Source: CAVQFB01 sp963711675 (GTDB taxonomy: Bacteria; Acidobacteriota; Terriglobia; Terriglobales; Acidobacteriaceae). From it: a DNA stretch of 64,000 nt. The notes beneath the pieces were generated by a model. That model saw only the letters and a program-made list of their open reading frames with translations. It was not told the DNA's origin and did not search any database. Shown piece by piece: positions 1-8,647 of this stretch. Made by a program: the position numbers and the translations under genes. Numbering within the stretch: position 1 is the stretch's first letter; every line of letters starts with the position of its first letter. Location of the stretch: contig CAVQFB010000001.1 of the NCBI GenBank assembly GCA_963711675.1, positions 1 through 64,000 on the forward strand, given 5' to 3'.

Positions 1-1
1 T

Positions 2-476
2 CAAGACGAAACCCATGTATTTACCACCATCCTTGCAATCCCGAACTATCGGTTGAAAACAACAGACAAGACCGTGATCAGTTTCCAAGAGCGGCCCGCG
101 GGACAACCGGAAGCCCTTAAAGAATGGTTCTATCCCGGGCGCCAATGGGGTGAAGAGTTTGTTTATGCAAAGTCGAGGGCCGTGGAACTGGCCAAGGAAA
201 CAAATGAACCAGTTCTCGCGACGCCGATCGAGTTGGCAGCAGCTCCTATCGAGGCTTTGAAGACGGCACCAATAGAGGCCGTTGATCCGAAAGGCGAACC
301 AATTGAACTAGCGCAGGTTGTTGAAGCACCGCCGGCGACGCAGAGCCTTCGACCGTGGCCGAACCACTCTGCCGAAAACGGCCAGTTCATTGCCATTTAT
401 TGGGCTGATGGGGCTGGTAGCGCTGGGAGGGGGCTTCGCTCTGATGCTCATTTCCAGGCGAGCTCTATTAAACTAA
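2..476 (+). CDS. LPKTA-anchored surface protein, probable sortase substrate (5' truncated, frameshifted)
   Basis: The reading frame is already open at the left edge, so the N-terminus and any signal peptide lie outside the window. The visible part has a mixed domain followed by a proline- and acid-rich repetitive linker (APIE/TPIE-like units, about 225-330). The frame then slips twice by one base, near 330 and near 366. After the second slip it reads LPKTASSLPF, a hydrophobic stretch of about 20 residues, then ISRRALLN and a stop at 474-476. LPxTG-like motif, membrane helix and basic tail form a classical sortase sorting signal. A sortase lies 1.1 kb downstream on the same strand, which supports a substrate role. 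Function beyond surface anchoring is unknown. The slips look like sequencing deletions. Confidence 0.65.
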
Positions 477-521
477 GCGAGTGTCGGAATGCCACGGGGC
501 GATTCGACGTCAAGCTGCGAA

Positions 522-546
522 GGAGGTGGTGGCGAGTGCCACCTCC
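522..546 (+). terminator. Hairpin downstream of the LPKTA gene
   Basis: Eight-base inverted repeat GGAGGTGG / CCACCTCC around a 9-base loop, 46 bases after the upstream stop codon. No T-run follows, so an intrinsic terminator is only possible. It may equally be a processing or attenuation hairpin between operon genes. Confidence 0.25.
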
Positions 547-660
547 CACACTTCCGGAAAGCACCATCCGAATGTCAGAACTGTCCTCATCTCGACCACG
601 GCCGCACGGCAGGCCGGGAGGGCGAACTGACGAATTCTCCGGCACTGAATACGAACTCGG

Positions 661-1638
661 CTGGGACGCGCCTACACACGCCTGATCGTACTTGTTGCCT
701 TGGTCGTTCTACCCAGCCTCGTCCGACCTCAAGAATCATCTCCGTTACAGCAGTCACGGATTGACGACTACACCATTCGCGTGACCGTTGAAGAGGTGGT
801 GCTTCACGCGACCGCTCAAAACCGCAAAGGCGCTCTTGTTTCCGGACTCGGCAAAGAAGAGTTTCAAGTCTACGAGGACGGAGTGCCTCAAGAAATTAGG
901 CATTTCAGTCACGAGGATATTCCGGTAACTGTGGGGTTGGTCGTCGACAACAGTGGAAGCATGAGGCCAAACGCGCTGACGTGATTGCCGCAGCCTTGGC
1001 ATTTGTGCGGTCCAGCAACCCGATGGATCAAATGTTCGTGGTCACTTTCAACGAGAAGGTGTCGTTCGGCCTTCCGAACAACATGCCGTTTACAGACGAC
1101 GTCGTTCAGTTGGGGGCCGCGCTATCCCGAATCTCCGCAAATGGTGACACAGCGATGTACGACGCGGTTGCTGTTGCGCTTGAACATCGAAAAAGGGGAA
1201 TCGCGACAAAAAGTACTGATCGTGATCAGCGACGGGGGCGACAATGCCAGCAAGCACAATCTGTCTCAGATCAGGGCCATGGCGGCCACCCTGACGCAAT
1301 TATCTATACCATCGGTATCTTTGATGAGCAGGATGCCGACCAAAACCCACGTGCTCAGGCAACTCGCCAAGGATACGGGCGGCGAAGCATTCTTGCCGGA
1401 GTCATTGAAGGAAGTTCTTCCTATTTGTGAACGCATCGCTCGTGATGTTCGCAATCAGTACACGATCGCCTATATTCCTTCCAACAGAAAGCCGGACGGA
1501 ACCTATCGTCACATTCAGGTGAGGGCCAACACGCCGGGACACGAGCATTTGGTCATCCGCACCCGGGCCGGTTACCTCGCACCGTCCGTGCTTCCATCAC
1601 CATCGCCAAAGGCGACTGATCATGACGCTCAGAACTGA
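661..1638 (+). CDS. VWFA-related acidobacterial domain protein (frameshifted)
   Basis: Secreted von Willebrand factor A-type protein of the family common in Acidobacteria. A hydrophobic signal-like segment (IVLVALVVLPSLV) is followed by the family N-terminal motif with FQVYEDG, then the MIDAS loop DNSGSM, and later VISDGGDN. The frame changes near 975-985, 1195, 1290 and 1350, but the family pattern continues across all four (for example VVDNSGS to FVVTFNEK to VISDGGDN to YTIGIFDE to LRQLAKDTGG), so I read it as one gene with indel errors. The start is uncertain: frame 1 opens after a stop at 646, has no ATG, and CTG 661 or TTG 700 are the options. The 3' end overlaps the sortase by 17 bases. 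It may be a partner or cargo of the sortase, but no sorting signal is visible at its C-terminus. Confidence 0.75.
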
Positions 1639-2236
1639 ACGCGAGATGCGCCCCACGCGAATCCGACGTATTCTTCGCTGGACTCAACGCCTGCTTTTCA
1701 TCACTGGCGCTCTCGCCCTCGGCTACGTCGGCTTCACCTTGCTCGACGCAAGGCTTTATCAAGTTTCTGCAAAACGATCCCTGGAAGGCGAGATCCACCA
1801 AGAAAAAGAGCACCACGAATCACAGCTTAAACCAGCGGTCAAAACGGGCGACGTTCTGGGTCGAGTAGATATCCCGCGACTAGGAATTTCCGTCGCAGTC
1901 CTGCAAGGGACCAGTTCGCGAACGTTGCGGCTGGGTGCAGGACATATCGAAGGGACGCCGCTTCCAGGGGACACCGGGAACAGCGGAATCGCCGGACACC
2001 GCGACACCTTTTTTCGTGAACTGAAAGACATTCGCGAGAATGATGAGATTCAATTGCAGACGGCAACGGACCTTTTCCACTACCGGGTCGATTGGGTCAA
2101 GGTCGTCGATCCCGATGACATCACAGTTCTGGAGCCTTCGACACAAGAATCCGCGCTCACGCTCGTGACTTGCTACCCCTTTTATTTCGTCGGGTCGGCA
2201 CCGAAGCGGTTTGTCGTGCGAGCGCACAAGTATTAA
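1622..2236 (+). CDS. Sortase, class D-like
   Basis: A 204-residue transpeptidase with an N-terminal membrane anchor (about residues 20-42) and a sortase barrel. Catalytic residues are visible: His in AGHRDTFF, Cys in TLVTCYPF and Arg in APKRFVV. The TLVTCYPF form is typical of class D/E and proteobacterial-type sortases. An alternative ATG lies 8 codons downstream. It overlaps the VWA gene and is in one transcriptional unit with it and with the LPKTA protein upstream. It probably cleaves the LPKTA motif and joins the product to a cell-envelope acceptor. What that acceptor is in a diderm is not evident. Confidence 0.9.
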   Translation: MTLRTEREMRPTRIRRILRWTQRLLFITGALALGYVGFTLLDARLYQVSAKRSLEGEIHQEKEHHESQLKPAVKTGDVLGRVDIPRLGISVAVLQGTSSRTLRLGAGHIEGTPLPGDTGNSGIAGHRDTFFRELKDIRENDEIQLQTATDLFHYRVDWVKVVDPDDITVLEPSTQESALTLVTCYPFYFVGSAPKRFVVRAHKY

Positions 2237-2307
2237 CCGCCGGTGTAATGAGCGCTCAGGCGAGTCCCGCCCAGTTCGAGAGCATTCGGAAATGATTGTG
2301 CGCCGCC

Positions 2308-2844
2308 TTACGACGCGGCGCGATCATTGCTTCTCCCCGCGCACACGGTAGCTGCAATCAGCATGGCATGGCTGAGGGCATCTTGGGGTAGGACGGTTGC
2401 GAGTGGACGAGCATTCCTAATTTCTTCAGTGGTGGGCGGCGTAAGTTCAATGATGTAGTCCTTCCCCATGTCCTCATTTGAACGTACCAAATTCAGGAAC
2501 TCGCCCTTCTCCTCGGGAGACGAAAAGGAAAACAGAAGCTCGTAAGCGCTGGCGTCAGGATCGCCGAGGAGTACCAGCGAGCGCGTGTTCGTGAGATTTG
2601 CATAGCCGACCAGGTGCCCGATGATGTCGGCGGCAAAGATCGGAGCCTCTGGATTATCGGGGGGCAAGAATTCGACGATGCAGAGCCAGTCCTTCTCATC
2701 TTGCCAGTACGGCTCGAAATCGTCTTTGTTTCGTTCCCAAGATCGCAGATCCCTTTTTCCGGGTTTTGGTTCAGAACCCGCGATACACAGACGATACACA
2801 GAGTGTCGGTTCCTTTGTATTCCTACGTGCGATTTCAAGGGCAT
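2308..2844 (-). CDS. Hypothetical protein
   Basis: A 178-residue soluble-looking ORF on the minus strand, convergent with the sortase gene. I do not recognise a family. The region from about residue 40 (EPYWQDEKDWLC) to 165 has mixed alpha/beta character with no signal peptide or membrane segment. The first about 35 residues are basic and low in predicted structure, so the real start may be further inside. The gene lies directly beside the tRNA-Glu fragment and may belong to accessory DNA. Confidence 0.5.
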   Translation of the reverse strand: MPLKSHVGIQRNRHSVYRLCIAGSEPKPGKRDLRSWERNKDDFEPYWQDEKDWLCIVEFLPPDNPEAPIFAADIIGHLVGYANLTNTRSLVLLGDPDASAYELLFSFSSPEEKGEFLNLVRSNEDMGKDYIIELTPPTTEEIRNARPLATVLPQDALSHAMLIAATVCAGRSNDRAAS

Positions 2845-2894
2845 TACGGTAAAACCGGTGCCTTGTAATTACAACGTGATACAGTCCGTACGAG

Positions 2895-2942
2895 CGCCCT
2901 TTCACGGCGGTAACAGGGGTTCGAATCCCCTCGGGGACGCCA
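2895..2942 (+). other. 3' half of tRNA-Glu(UUC), probable attachment-site remnant
   Basis: The stretch contains the TTC anticodon loop with most of its stem (CGCC CTTTCAC GGCGG), the complete T-arm (AGGGGTTCGAATCCCCT), the 3' acceptor strand GGGGAC and GCCA. The 5' half (acceptor 5' strand and D-arm) is absent; upstream sequence stops matching at the second base of the anticodon stem. Tyrosine recombinases often use a tRNA 3' half as att core and leave such a copy at the far end of an element. The integrase remnant 65 bases away supports this. It cannot make a functional tRNA. Confidence 0.8.
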
Positions 2943-3006
2943 ACAAAATAAAAGAGTTGCGGGAAACGCCGTTTTTTCGCCGGGACACACAGCGGGACAA
3001 ACAAAC

Positions 3007-3176
3007 TTCAGCTTGTCTTCTTTCCCTTATTCTCTCCCACCGCATCGCCACTAGCTTCCCCTGCGTCTTGCGCTTCGCCGGTGTCACCCGCAGGGACGTA
3101 CACGTCCATCGTGATCCGCGACGAGCCATGACGCGATAGTTCCTGAACCACCTTCACGTGGTCGCGGCGAACCATT
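3007..3176 (-). pseudogene. C-terminal remnant of a tyrosine recombinase (integrase)
   Basis: A 55-codon minus-strand frame reads VKVVQELSRHGSSRITMDVY, which matches the end of phage-type integrases: the conserved His in the R-H box, then the catalytic Tyr in MDVY. A stop lies directly upstream of the fragment, so the catalytic Arg, the first His and the whole core-binding domain are missing. It sits next to the tRNA-Glu 3' fragment, as expected for an integration site. It is most likely the decayed end of an integrated element. Confidence 0.7.
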
Positions 3177-3312
3177 CCTCACAGCTCTGGAAGAACTTCA
3201 ACTAAAGTCAATCAGCTTTTGCCTGGCCTAAGTGGCCAGACGGTATAATCCGCCCACGGGCAACCTCCTGGGGCAATTTGGATTGCGCCACTGGTCCTGA
3301 GGCGGAGGGAGA

Positions 3313-4425
3313 TTGAAAGACAAGTTACGGTTTCTTGTCGTCCTGGCTTTATCTCTTGGTTTTGGGGCCCAGTCGTCAAGGGCGCAGCTCAAGACTCGAA
3401 ATGTCGTTCTCATCGTGAGCGATGGTCTGCGTTGGCAGGAGGTATTCACCGGCGCCGATCCGAGTCTGCTGACCCAGAAGCACGGCGGAATCTGGGCAAC
3501 CCCGGAACGATTGCGGCGCGAGTTTTGGAATGACGACCCGGCAAAGCGCCGGGAAATGCTATTTCCGTTTCTCTGGGGTGTCGTGGCCAAGCAAGGCCAG
3601 ATTCTCGGCAACCAGAACAAGGGCAGCATCGCACGCGTCACGAACGGTCTCGCCTTCTCCTATCCGGGATACAACGAGATGCTGACTGGGCGGGCGGATC
3701 CGCGCATCAACAGCAACGAGTTCGGGCCCAATCCGAACACGACCGTCTTTGAGTGGGTAAACCACTTCCCCGAGTTTCACGCGCAAGTTGCTGTGTACGC
3801 TACCTGGGAGGTCTTCAAGAACATCTTCAACGAATCCCGCAGCGAGCTTGTGATGCAGGCGGGATGGGATCTGCCCGAAAAGGGCAATCTCACGCCCAGG
3901 CAAGAACTGCTGAACGAACTGTATCGAACGACTACGCGTCTCGACGACGAAGACGTGTGGGATTCCTTCCTGCAGGTGCCGCTGCTCGACTACGTGAAGT
4001 CCGCCCATCCGCGTCTGCTCTTTGTGGGTTACGGAGAGACCGACAATTGGGCTCATTCCGGTCGTTATGACCTGGTGCTTGAGAGCGCGCATCAGTTCGA
4101 CGACTTTCTAAGGCAACTCTGGGAGACTATGCAGGCGATGCCGGAATACCGTGGCCAAACGACTTTTATCATCACGACTGATCATGGTCGAGGCAGCGGT
4201 CTGGAAGACTGGAAGGAACACGGCGTGGAGCAGAAAGGAGCGGAGAACATTTGGATCGCTGTGATGGGCCCGGACACGGACGCTTTAGGGGAGCGTTCGA
4301 ACGCTCCCACGGTCACGCAGTCTGAGATAGCAGCCACCGTAGCTCAGCTTCTCGGCAAGGATTTTCGTCAGGCTTCGCCTGACGCTGCGATGCCGCTCCC
4401 TGGCCTCGTCTTCAAAACGAGGTGA
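3313..4425 (+). CDS. Secreted alkaline-phosphatase-superfamily metalloenzyme
   Basis: A 370-residue protein with an N-terminal signal peptide (LRFLVVLALSLGFGAQSSRAQ). The fold-specific elements are visible: VVLIVSDGLRW (first metal Asp), an active-site region near SYPGYNEMLTG, YGETDNWAHSG with metal ligands, and TTDHGRG (Asp-His metal pair) near residue 285. It probably hydrolyses a phosphate or sulfate ester in the periplasm; the substrate cannot be told. Start codon is TTG 3313 with a GGAGG-type ribosome site about 8 bases upstream. It stands alone between the integration scar and a GGDEF remnant. Confidence 0.8.
   Translation: MKDKLRFLVVLALSLGFGAQSSRAQLKTRNVVLIVSDGLRWQEVFTGADPSLLTQKHGGIWATPERLRREFWNDDPAKRREMLFPFLWGVVAKQGQILGNQNKGSIARVTNGLAFSYPGYNEMLTGRADPRINSNEFGPNPNTTVFEWVNHFPEFHAQVAVYATWEVFKNIFNESRSELVMQAGWDLPEKGNLTPRQELLNELYRTTTRLDDEDVWDSFLQVPLLDYVKSAHPRLLFVGYGETDNWAHSGRYDLVLESAHQFDDFLRQLWETMQAMPEYRGQTTFIITTDHGRGSGLEDWKEHGVEQKGAENIWIAVMGPDTDALGERSNAPTVTQSEIAATVAQLLGKDFRQASPDAAMPLPGLVFKTR
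4289..4308. repeat. 20-bp perfect palindrome inside the phosphatase gene
   Basis: Sequence GGGAGCGTTCGAACGCTCCC is perfectly self-complementary and encodes part of the phosphatase's low-conservation C-terminal region (around GERSNAPTV). It may be a small inserted palindromic element kept in frame. Confidence 0.5.
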
Positions 4426-4502
4426 TCGAATGTGTATTGGAAGCGGCCGATCGCGCTCTCTACCAGGTGAAGCGGGCGTCAGGTTCAACGCTGGGTCGGT
4501 CG
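4422..4502 (+). pseudogene. GGDEF-domain C-terminal remnant
   Basis: About 25 codons read VLEAADRALYQVKRASG, which resembles the last helix of diguanylate cyclase GGDEF domains (consensus ADxALYxAKxxGRN). Nothing GGDEF-like precedes it: the frame begins at the phosphatase stop. It looks like the tail of a lost cyclase gene or a fusion of debris at a rearrangement point. Confidence 0.5.
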
Positions 4503-4522
4503 GCGATCCGGGACATTGTGTT

Positions 4523-5279
4523 TCAATCACCCACGGTCCTTTTCTCCGGCGCCGCACGGAGGAATATGGTCTGTCCGACCGCCAGTCGACCGATGCGAGT
4601 GACTGTGCCGTAGATGCCCGCGTTGTTCTGATTCGCACGAACGACCGCCTTCAGCATTTCTGGCGCCGGGCTGGCGGTGTCGGGATCAAGGTTCACCATC
4701 GAGCAGCGGACGTCGTGCGTGGTGACGGCGATTGCGGGGGCGTCGTCCCCCTCTGCCGAATGAGAGCACGCCGCCCAACCACTCGTCTTCCTGGAAAGGA
4801 ACCGGTCGCAGTAAACGAACCACAACATTCGGGCGAAATCGTCGCACGTCCGGGCTCAGCCCGGCGAGTCGTCCGATCTCGCGCACCGTATCGGAGGCGA
4901 TCACGGAGATGCTCGCGTCATCGAAGATGCCGTGCTTCATCTGCATCATCTGCACCGGAGCTCCGTAGCGGCGTCCCACCTCTTTGGCCAAGTCCTCCCC
5001 GAAGACGGGCATCTCATCGCCATCCGGCGTGCGAATGTGCGTAGGAAGGTCTCCCTTAGCACCGTCTTCACGGCGCTGCGGAGTAAACAGGAGCAGGTCG
5101 GGAAGGTTGCTTGCGCTTAGCCACGGGAAGTCGCTGCGGTCATCCATCCGCCGGAATGCCAGGCGTCGGTCACCGTCGAGGCCGTGCCAGCCCAGGTTGG
5201 CGACCTCGAGTCGTTCGCCGCGCATGGACTTCACGGGATACCGGAAGATCGCCTCCACCTGTCCGATTTCTATGAGCAT
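4523..5279 (-). CDS. MOSC domain protein with MOSC N-terminal beta-barrel (one frameshift)
   Basis: About 250 residues. The N-terminus IGQVEAIFRYPVKSM with GWHGLDGDRRLAF is the signature of the MOSC_N/MOSC family (YcbX, mARC-like), which handles sulfur or molybdenum-cofactor-linked chemistry. The middle (FRPNVVV) and C-terminus (IYGTVTRIGRLAVGQ) complete the fold. The frame slips near 4755. ATG 5279 (MLIEIGQV) is preferred to the longer TTG at 5300. The catalytic Cys expected in the MOSC domain is plausibly the one in HDVRCSMVNLD. It is convergent with the GGDEF remnant; the partner redox protein is not nearby. Confidence 0.8.
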
Positions 5280-5391
5280 ACTCGATCCGAGTCCGCCCAA
5301 CAGATGGGGTTGTTTTCGTGGGCGCAGCGACGAGGAAGTGAGCGCATGTTGGAAGTTGGTGCGGCTACGGGAAGCCGCAGAACCGTTCCCC

Positions 5392-5415
5392 GGTGTCCTC
5401 TGTGGTTAAGGTTTT
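5392..5415 (+). repeat. CTCTGTGGTTAAGG intergenic repeat, copy 1
   Basis: Reads GTGTCCTCTGTGGTTAAGG and ends 4 bases before the fadE stop codon (reverse strand, 5419-5421). Member of the dispersed family described under findings. Confidence 0.7.
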
Positions 5416-5418
5416 GCC

Positions 5419-7239
5419 CTACGCCAGACTATACTTTCCCCGCTCAATCACCTTCGGCGCGATCTGCTGCCGCAGCTCAATGGTGTTGAACGGCTCGTGC
5501 TTCGCCAGCCGCCGCAGGATCGCCAGTTGCGTGCGCAGCATGTCGCCTTCGGCGACAGCGGCGATCACTTTCTTCGCCGCGGATTCGATCTTTTCCATGC
5601 GCCTGCGTCAGATAGACGCGCGTCATGGCAATCGGCAACGCGGCCGCGCGCTTCGCCCTGCTGCTCGACCAGTCTTCTGCGCCCGCAGCACGGCCGATTC
5701 CATGGCGTAGATCTCAATCGTCATGTCGGCGATCGCGCCCATGATTTCCTGCTGGTCCTGAATCGCCTGCATATATTTCTGCGTGGCCGCGCCGGCGGCA
5801 AACAGGCCAAGCTTCTTGGCCTGCGCCACCAGTTTGCGTTCGTCGGCCAGCGGGCCTTCGATCTCCTCGCCCATCGACGGCCCGGCACAGCACTTCATCC
5901 ATCAACTTCTTGATCGCCGGCATCAGCGGCAACTGCCCGCTCATCGCGCGCTTCAGCAGGAAGCCGGTGATGATCAGCCGGTTGATTTCGTTCGTGCCTT
6001 CGAAGATGCGGTTGATGCGCGCATCGCGATAGGCGCGCTCCGCCGGATACTCTTCGACAAATCCGTAGCCGCCGTAGATCTGCACGGTCTCGTCGACCAC
6101 GTAGTCGATCATCTCCGAGCCCCAGACTTTGATGATCGAGCACTCGACCGCGTATTCCTCGATCGCTTTGCGGGTCTCCTTCGCCGCGTCCGCGCTCGAT
6201 CTTGTCGACCTCCGCCAGCGCCACGTCCATCATGCCCACCGTGCGGTAGACCAGCGACTCGCCGACATAAATCAGCGTCGCCATGTTGGCGAGTTTTTTC
6301 GCGCACCAGGCCGAAGTCGGCGATCACCTTGCCGAACGCCTTGCGCTGCTTGGCATAGGCGATCGGCATTTTCCAGCGACACCCGCGCTCCACCCACGCA
6401 CATCGCGCCCAGCTTGAAGCGGCCGACGTTCAGAATGTTGAACGCGATCACGTGCGCCCTTGCCGATTTCGCCCAGCAGATTTTCCGACCGGCACCTTGC
6501 AGTCGTTCAGAATGATCGGGACAGGTCGACGATCCGCGAATGCCCATCTTGTGCTCTTCCGCGCCGACGGAAAATCCCGGGAAAGTTCTTTCCACGAGAA
6601 ACGCGGTGAATTTCTCGCCGTCGATTTTCGCGAACACGGTGAACAGGTCGGCGAAGCCGGCGTTGGTGATCCACATCTTCTCGCCGTTCAGAATGTAGTG
6701 TTTGCCGTCGGCCGAAAGCTCGGCGCGCGCGCGGCAATTCAGCGCGTCCGAGCCGGAAGACGCTTCCGACAAGCGCATAGGCGCCGACGATCTCTCCCGC
6801 CGCCAGCCGCGGCAGATATTTCTTCTTCTGCTCTTCGGTGCCGAAATAAACGATGGGCAACAGTGCCGATGCCGCTGTGCGCGCCCCAGGTCGTGGCGAA
6901 AGCCGGCGTACTTGGCGATGTGGTCGGCGATGACCGCGGCCGTGACTTTGTCCATCTCCAGGCCGCCGTAAGCTTCGGGAATTTCGACCGCGCTCAGTCC
7001 CAGGTCGCCGGCTTTTTTCAGCAGATCGCGCGGAGATCGGAGAAATCCTTGTGCTCCATCTTCTCGGCGTTGGGCAGAATTTCGTTGACCGCAAACTCTT
7101 CCGCCGTCTGCCCGATCAGCTGGTGCTGCTCGGTGAAATCTTCCGGCGTGAAAACTTCGTCGGGCTGGCGCTCTTCCAGCAGAAAACTGCCGCCGGAAAT
7201 CTTGGTACTTAGGAATTGCGGATCGTCGCCATGTATCAA
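5419..7239 (-). CDS. fadE: Acyl-CoA dehydrogenase, long FadE type (multiple frameshifts)
   Basis: FAD-dependent enzyme catalysing the first step of beta-oxidation. It spans about 600 codons, the length of the long FadE group with an extra C-terminal helical region. Recognisable blocks in order across frames: LLEERQPDEVFTPEDF, IPEAYGGLEMDKV, LSEASSGSDA, GEKMWITNAGFADLF, GGARVSLENAIAYAKQRKAFG, QIYGGYGFVEEYPAERAYRD, INRIFEGTNEINRL, and the tail IAPKVIERGKYSLA. The catalytic Glu is the one in FEGTNE. About ten compensating indels (for example near 7020, 6895, 6775, 6530 and 6300) break it; motifs are intact between them. The start is near TTG 7239 or ATG 7235 plus one missing base. It is last in the fadN-fadA-fadE operon. 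Confidence 0.85.
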
Positions 7240-7245
7240 AAGCCT

Positions 7246-7275
7246 TTCTCACCACAGAGGCACAGAGGCCCGAGG
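7246..7275 (-). repeat. CTCTGTGGTTAAGG-family repeat, copy 2 (reverse)
   Basis: Plus strand reads ACCACAGAGGCACAGAGG, the reverse complement of the family unit. It lies just upstream of the fadE start. Confidence 0.6.
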
Positions 7276-7381
7276 GGAATTATCGCATGGACTATTGTAC
7301 TTCATGCCATTCACGAAACGCTTGACGATCCGCAGGCGAGCAACATGAAGGTTGAAACACGAATCCCCATTTCCTCAGTGA

Positions 7382-7411
7382 CTTCGCGTCCTCTGCTTGA
7401 TGGTTAACTGA
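7382..7411 (+). repeat. CTCTGTGGTTAAGG-family repeat, copy 3 (degenerate)
   Basis: Reads GTCCTCTGCTTGATGGTTAA. The terminal TTA at 7404-7406 is the reverse-strand TAA stop codon of fadA. With copy 2 it brackets the fadA-fadE spacer. Confidence 0.55.
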
Positions 7412-8586
7412 GATTCTCGAAAATCCCCGCCGCGCCCATGCCCCCGCCGACGCACATCGTCACCATCCCGTAGCGCGCATTGCGCCGCTTCATCTCGCGA
7501 ATGATCGTCGCCGTCAGCTTCGCGCCGGTGCATCCCAGCGGATGCCCCAGCGCAATCGCGCCGCCATTCGGATTCACCCGCTCCGGATCGAGCCCGGCTT
7601 CTTTGATCACCGCCAGCGACTGCGCCGCGAAAGCTTCGTTCAGTTCGATCACGTCAATATCTGCACAGCTTCAGCCCTGCCATCTTCAGCGCCTTCGGAA
7701 TCGCGAACACCGGCCCCAGGCCCATCTCTTCCGGCTTGTATCCCGCAGTCGCAAACGAAACATAGCGTGCCAGCGGCTTGATCCCGAGCGTCTTCGCGCG
7801 CTCCGCCGACATCACGACCGCCGCCGCCGCTCCATCCGACATCTGCGAGGAATTGCCCGCCGTGACCGATGCCCTTCACGTGGAACGCCGGCTTCAGCGC
7901 GAGCAGAGCCTCGAGCGATGTATCGGCCCGCGGGCCCTTCGTCCACTTTGAACGTGATCTCCTGCCGCTTGGGCTTCGACCCATTCGGCGTGGTAAAGCT
8001 CACCGGCACTGGCACGGTTTCGTCATCAAACTTTCCCGCCTGGATCGCGGCCAGCGCCTTCTGATGGCTGCGCAGCGAGAATTTGTCCGCCGCTTCGCGC
8101 GTGATGCCGAAGCGCTGCGCCACCCGCTCCGCCGTCAGCCCCATCGACAAGATAAGCGTCGGGATAATGGTCCACCAGCCAGGGATTGGGCGAAATCTTG
8201 TTGCCGCCCATCGGGATCATCGACATGGATTCGGTCCCGCCGGCGACAATCGTCTCGGCGCCGCCCGCCATGATGCGCTCCGCCGCCATGGCGATCGCCT
8301 GCAGCCCGGACGAGCAAAAGCGATTGATGGTCAGCGCCGAAACTTCGACCGGCAGTCCAGCCCGCAGCGAGGCGATGCGCGCCACGTTCATCCCCTGCTC
8401 GCCTCGGGCATGGCGCAGCCCAGAATCACGTCTTCGATCTCTTTCGGATCGAGTTGCGGCACGCGCTCCAGCGCGCCCTTGATGGCAATCGCGGCCAGTT
8501 CATCAGGACGAGTCGCCCGCAGCGTGCCTTTGAACGCCCGTGCCCACAGGAGTGCGAACCGAAGATGCAATGACGACTTCTCTCAT
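7404..8586 (-). CDS. fadA: Acetyl-CoA acyltransferase (3-ketoacyl-CoA thiolase), frameshifted
   Basis: Thiolase of about 393 codons that cleaves 3-ketoacyl-CoA. Start ATG 8584-8586 reads MREVVIASSVRTPVG. The nucleophile Cys lies in NRFCSSGLQAIAMAA, the substrate His in ALGHPLGCTGAK with NEAFAAQ upstream, and the second active-site Cys in TMCVGGGMGAAGIFE. Frames change near 8530, 8395, 8155, 7930, 7870 and 7665, but the family pattern is continuous. It is the middle gene of the fad operon. Its stop codon is supplied by an intergenic repeat. Confidence 0.88.
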
Positions 8587-8647
8587 AGGATTCTCAGTTC
8601 TCGATTCTCAGTTCCCGGTTAAGTTGCTGTTAGATTGAATCTCCGGA

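Noticed and set aside
2771..3004. Minus-strand ORF containing GIRTPVTAVKG
   Set aside because: This is the antisense translation of the tRNA-Glu 3' half, a well-known annotation artefact, not a protein.
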